From: Aphelenchoides besseyi
Lineage: Eukaryota > Nematoda > Chromadorea > Rhabditida > Aphelenchoididae
NCBI GenBank assembly: GCA_024699855.1
Contig: JAMPIQ010000006.1
Span: forward strand, 1-64,000
Length of the DNA: 64,000 nt
Direction: 5' to 3'
Part shown: positions 59,479 through 64,000 of the stretch, in pieces
Position numbering within the stretch: position 1 is the stretch's first letter
Layout: the number at the start of each line of letters is the position of its first letter
The notes under the pieces: model-generated
Databases searched by the model: none
Seen by the model: only the letters and a program-made list of their open reading frames with translations
What the model was told of the DNA's origin: nothing
Program-made: the position numbers and the translations under genes

Positions 59479-60827
59479 ATGAACCCCGATTCGTCGGCTC
59501 CAAGTACCAGTGATGCAAATGAATTGCCGTTCACTGTCCATATTTCAAGTTCGCCCGAACCGCCAAACTCGCCAACGAATCGAACCCCTTCGCGTTTATC
59601 GCCAACAACCAGCGGATCAATGGAATCCGTAGCTGATTCATCCTCTTCGATCACTCCATCTGACTTCTCGACCAAAGGCTCAACTTACAGTGAGGATTGG
59701 CCGCGAAAAGAAGTGCCTATATCTCCGGCTACCTCGGTCATTTCGAACACCGCTCCCGCATCAACAACCTCATCGCAAAGAAAACCAGAAGGTCGAATGA
59801 AAATTCGAACTTTATGTTTGTTGGGCGCTCTATTGCCGGGTATCGGTTGTTATATTTGCATTTTCTACACGTACGTATTTCAACTTGATCGTGTGATGAA
59901 CTTTACGTCAACAAACTGCGAAGAAGTTAAAAGGTAATGTGATTAAGATCAGAAGTCTACTAGTTCTATTTCAGTCCTTTTCCTCCAGTTTCCTATTCAA
60001 TCGGAGTTTGGAAACCACAAAAATACATCTGGCTAACAGTTTTGGCTCTACATATGCCAGCTCGAATGTTGTATGGATTGGTAAGCTTGTCGAGTGATGA
60101 TCCGATTATAACAAAAGTGATTCAGGCCTATAAAAGTCAGTACACATATGGTCAATCGACGTTTAAACTGATGCCGTGGTTTCCAAAAATAGTCAAATTG
60201 CATATGCGATTACTTGTTGCCGAAGCGTTGGGTTTAATTATGGTTTCAGTGATTGACATTGAAAGTTGTTTTTGTAAGTACAATCACTGATTCACCAGAT
60301 AGTTTGTTTAGCCATTCACGCACTTTGCTATGCTATTTGGATTATTTGCTTGAACTTCAACATGCTCTTCAACGCCATTCTTCAGCACTACTCCGGTATT
60401 CGACAGCTAACCAAACATGTAAGTTCGAAATGCAATGCTTCTGTTGTTCACTTCGTTTTCAGCACGACAAAACTTTCTACACGAAATGCATTCTTTTCCT
60501 CATCGTTTATCCGCTTTCTATTTCCACGGGTTTCTCGTATCTTATTTACGTTTGTTATTGTAATGCGACTGGTAAGCGAATGTACAGAAATTTGGCAACT
60601 AATTGGTTGTTTTTAGCTTACGCTCTATTTTCGATCGCCGAGTAAGTGTATTGCAATTTCAAAACAACGACCTTCAAACAAAATGCATTAATGACCGATG
60701 TTTTAGATATATGATTGTTGGTATCAACAGCTCATTCTACTTCACTCTTGTTTGGGAGCTGCGTGGTAGTCAACTAGAATTTCATATAAATCACGGCTCG
60801 CATATTGTTGGCGAATTAACAATCTAA
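59479..60827 (+). CDS. PGAP2-like (FRAG1/DRAM/Sfk1 family) membrane protein
   Basis: Seven exons (59479-59933, 59975-60080, 60126-60273, 60312-60418, 60463-60571, 60617-60641, 60707-60827) encode 356 aa. A 105-residue Ser/Pro/Thr-rich N-terminal extension precedes several membrane segments. The first is LCLLGALLPGIGCYICIFY, followed by the family blocks FPPVSYSIGVWKPQKYIW and LALHMPARMLYGL, and later AYALFSIAEYMIVGINSSFY. PGAP2 acts in the Golgi in fatty-acid remodelling of GPI anchors; close relatives regulate autophagy. The long disordered N-terminus is not typical of PGAP2 itself, so an orthologous role is not assured. AATAAA lies near 60891. The gene is convergent with the K+ channel that follows. 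Confidence 0.85.
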
Positions 60828-60888
60828 TTTGCCACTTCAACGAGATGCTCAAACCTGTCAATGCCATAGACTCTTTTTATCTCTGAAA

Positions 60889-60897
60889 ACAATAAAC
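60889..60897 (+). terminator. Polyadenylation signal AATAAA
   Basis: AATAAA about 64 bases after the PGAP2-like stop codon. Confidence 0.6.
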
Positions 60898-61167
60898 CGG
60901 TTACACGCTCAAATCCGTTTCCAATACACTTAGCTTATGCTCACTGATTTGATGGAAATTTTGACGATAACGTTAATCCGGTGGATTGATTTATTCTACA
61001 ACGAAAATATGAAAAAGTAGTGTAAATAATCGCGGATATTTGAGATCACAGAGTAATGAACTAGTTAAGAAGTGTAATATTAGTGGAATGCTTAAGAACT
61101 GATACGCTGGTCCTTCATCATAGATTTGAAGCACCAATTATGTAATGACAAGTCGTCTATTCAACAT

Positions 61168-63543
61168 TTAAGCTGTTAACTGTGTTTTCTCATTATTTTC
61201 TGCGGATAATGCATTAGTTGAACCATTAACTGGACTTGGCGGTATGGACGGTTGATCCACGGAAATCTGTCCCGGCGCTCTTTTCACCGCTGGTCGAGAT
61301 TGAAGACTTCCAGACACTAGAATAAAAGGTTTAAAACTTGCAATAGAATACAAGAAATGGTACCTCGCATAAAATTATCGACTATGATTGTGATGGGCAA
61401 TGCCAACACGAGAACACCACTAAGAATAGCTCCACTTGCAATCACTTTTCCGAGTGTTGTTTTTGGAATCTGATCACCGTAACCGACCGTCGACATTGTA
61501 ACTATCGCCCACCAAAATGCTGTCGGAATCGAATTAAATGGTGTTTCGGGCTCGTCCTTCTCGACGAAATACAACAACGTACTGAAGAAGATAACTCCAG
61601 TAAAAAGCACCATTCCTAAAAATTGTGATAACTCAACTTCTAGAGCATTCAATCCGTACCCATCATTCCGAGCTGTCGAGCACTTGATCTTAATGTAAGA
61701 GCGAATGTTTGCATTCCGGTGGAATAGCTGAACAAAATAATTAACTTTTGTGAAAGAACAAAACAAACCGTGACAATTTCAGGATACGAACGACACGTAG
61801 AACTCTGAGAATTCGAACAACCAAAAAAGCTCCTTTGATATCACTCAAACTGTCAACATCAAAACCACCGAGACTCAAAAACAATTCCAAGTAATAGGGT
61901 AAAATTGCGGTAAGATCAACGATATTCAAGATCCCGCACATGAAAACCAAACGACTCGGATTGGCACACCATCGAAGCGCATATTCCAACGTGAACCAAG
62001 CGATACAAACTGTTTCCAAGTAGGCAAACGCGTAATGCGGTTCCCATGTAACTCCTTTAGGTGTGTTTGCTTTAAATTCACGATGAACATAAGTCGACAC
62101 TTGCTTTTTACCTTTGGATACATTGTGTACAACTAAAGTTTGGTTACCGACTCGTTCATACGGTATTTGAAACTCTTCGATAGATCCGAGTACAAGACCA
62201 AACACGGAGATCAACACGAAAACAATAGAAATAAAAGAAAAGAAGGCCGATGCCTTCGTATTATCACCCTCAATGAAACGATGTAATCGCTCCTTAAACG
62301 TTTCATCGACTTCTCGCTTTTTGTTGATATTTAAGCCGTCAGTTGATTCGTCGCTGAAATCCAAAGTTCTTTAACCTGTTCATTTTATTTTTTAGTTTAA
62401 CTTCTTCGATTGTCACAATTGTGGGTCTTAAAATTTGAAAACAATGCGTTTTAATGTTTACGTCACTGCTTCTGATCGATTTAATCTCGAGAGTAGGTGG
62501 TGCTTTTTAACGTGAGAAAAGAAAGTATTCAAGTGATTTGACAAAACAGCTGACAACGAACAATGCTTTCTCTATATGAACTATGTACTTGACCGCACAT
62601 CTGATAGGAATGCACGACAAGCCATAATTACATGCTTGATTCTGTCAACAGCCAATTTACTCTTTTAGTCTTCGACCTTTTAACTCGCAAATGACAGCAG
62701 ATGGTCGTTTTGTAACATAAAAAGAGAAACTCGTGCTTCGAACTTACATCGGCTCGTATTGCGGTTGGCAACATGTGGCAATCAGCGAATCAGAAATGCG
62801 CCAAAATTGCAATTCTCCAATGAACTCTTGCTCACAAACGTCCAGTGGCCTAAAGCATACTAGTGATCAATTCAATAGTCTAATCAATCAAAATCTTTAG
62901 TCGTTAATCTATCCTTCACATGCGACCATTGTTTATCTTCACTGATGTCAATGCTACGCTTTTGAACGTGAAAATTTAAAGCAAAATGAAATCGATTGAG
63001 TCGAAATTGGTTTAGAAATGAAAGTTACCGATGAAGTTGGCCTCCAACGTAGAATTTGTAAATGGAGTCGAACAAGGTCGCCGAGCGCTCGAAGAAGTAT
63101 TCATTCGTGTTCTAAATCTTCAGAGCTCATAACCGATATTCCAACAAACAAACCGCAAAATACGCGTCGCAAAGTCGTAAACGATGTTCGTGAGTTTGAG
63201 AACCAAAATGCGAAAGTCGGGAATCGGGACAACTGCGACGAAGAGTCGAGCTTCGAAGTCGATAGACAGTTCCGCCAACATTCAAATTCAGAACCTCACT
63301 CACTACATCGTTTTCTATGACGTTTTTATTGCTGCCGTTAATCGAAGTTGTCGAGTTGGCGACCGATCTTGACAGCGATTTCGTTGGTGGAGGGTGAGAC
63401 AAAAACATCCAACTTTGTGAAGTTTTCTGCGTTGGATCGGTGGGCGAACAAGGCGCAGTGTTGGCTGTTGAAGCGGTTGTGTTTAGAGTTCCGTTCTGTT
63501 TGTGTTCGCTCAACGTAGAAGGTGGCAAACGACGACGATGAAA
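61168..63543 (-). CDS. Voltage-gated K+ channel of the Zn-T1 class (Shab/EXP-2-like)
   Basis: Seven exons (63154-63543, 63029-63111, 62748-62849, 61769-62353, 61660-61737, 61364-61615, 61168-61315). An ATG at 63406-63408 would give 500 aa; a further 5' exon is possible. The T1 domain (LNLNVGGTVYRLRSSTL) contains HRPLDVC and, 20 residues on, CC, an exact HX5CX20CC zinc site that marks Kv2/3/4-type subunits and excludes Kv1. S4 is FLVVRILRVLRVVRILKLSR, the pore STVGYGDQIP (normal Tyr) and S6 LALPITIIVDNFM, with Ile in place of the second Pro of PVP/PIP. That S6 and VEKDEPETPF resemble Shab or nematode EXP-2 channels. The C-terminus is short and polar. A 394-bp intron separates T1 from S1. Confidence 0.92.
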
Positions 63544-63860
63544 CTGAAAACAAGTGGAATTATGATTGTGGGTTGTCGTTATAGTTTGTCGTGGAACCAA
63601 ATTAAAAGCAACATAACACAATGATCAGTTCATGTAAACCGAAATTGCGTGACATGGACGGTCTTTGAAGTCTTGTGATTATTAACGACAGAATTAATTG
63701 CTCAGGACATAACCGGAGGTCCGTCTCAGCAAGCAAATTTGCTGTTTCCTCCTTAATCTTGAACTCAAAATCTCGACTAGAAAGTGCGCCTTAGAGCAAT
63801 TAGTCTATGTGCATTTTGTACTGAACAACGCTTCCAAACTTTATGTTACTCACTTCGTCG

Positions 63861-63957
63861 ATGGACATTCTTAATGAATGGTTTGCAGCAAAAGTTGAAG
63901 AATTCAATCGAGAGTTTGAAGCTCAGAAAACGAACGGCAATAAAACTGAAGTGCCGA
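63861..63957 (+). CDS. Partial gene: candidate first exon running off the window
   Basis: An ATG-initiated frame MDILNEWFAAKVEEFNREFE continues to a GTAAGT donor at 63958. The encoded segment is a polar amphipathic helix. The downstream exons lie outside the window, so no identity can be given. Confidence 0.5.
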
Positions 63958-64000
63958 GTAAGTACTTTTGCTTGTCAAAGGTTTTTGAGTTGGAGAATTT

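Noticed and set aside
1..64000. CRISPR arrays, bacterial operons, prophage or integron features
   Set aside because: No direct-repeat and spacer arrays and no bacterial gene organisation; intron-rich animal genes fill the window.

Overview
The window is nuclear DNA of a small-genome animal (metazoan). Almost every recognisable gene is interrupted by many tiny spliceosomal introns, about 34-50 nt, with GT-AG ends and several GC-AG ends. The gene set is animal-like: VPS13, Shaker- and Shab-type K+ channels, GATOR1 subunit NPRL2, ZC4H2, NSRP1, PGAP2-like, kinesin-14, DNA polymerase delta, Tim8 and a sigma-type GST. There are no bacterial operons. Tiny introns with frequent GC donors recall appendicularians and some nematodes. 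The third K+ channel has a pore tail that looks to me like nematode EXP-2. I cannot fix the phylum from sequence alone.

Layout. 0-9.5 kb is gene-poor and holds decaying genes: a DEAD-box RNA helicase pseudogene broken by a Tc1/mariner-like inverted-repeat element, and a remnant resembling an M16 (insulysin-type) peptidase. A few weak ORFs follow, then an intron-containing tRNA-Tyr at 9.5 kb. 10.5-26 kb carries a possible small secreted protein gene, an aldo-keto reductase, a complete VPS13 gene (about 32 exons, minus strand) and a Lys/Glu-rich membrane-anchored protein gene with a clear TATA box. 26.6-36.6 kb holds two convergent Shaker-type K+ channel genes with GFGD selectivity filters. The minus-strand copy has a long 5' region of phase-compatible alternative N-terminal exons.

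37.5-50.7 kb carries a TauE/SafE-family membrane protein, Tim8, a C-terminal-motor kinesin, a small unknown gene sharing the kinesin's promoter region, a GST, a 228-bp MITE, a ZC4H2-like zinc-ribbon protein and an unrecognised gene for a probable secreted, surface-anchored protein. 51-64 kb carries POLD1, NPRL2 and NSRP1 (the last two divergent, 136 bp apart), a degenerate-looking open region, a PGAP2-like gene, a Zn-type (Shab/EXP-2-like) K+ channel and the first exon of a gene running off the right edge.

No pathway links these genes; the order looks like ordinary eukaryotic neighbours. The most unusual features are the GC-AG introns (six supported by reading frame and family alignment), microexons of 14, 20 and 27 nt, and the two inverted GFGD Shaker channels, one with a modular 5' exon set. 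Single- or double-base frame breaks also occur inside otherwise well-conserved genes (VPS13, the TauE/SafE gene, ZC4H2). They most likely reflect residual assembly indels, but should be checked. Exon borders were read by eye and may be off by a base or two.
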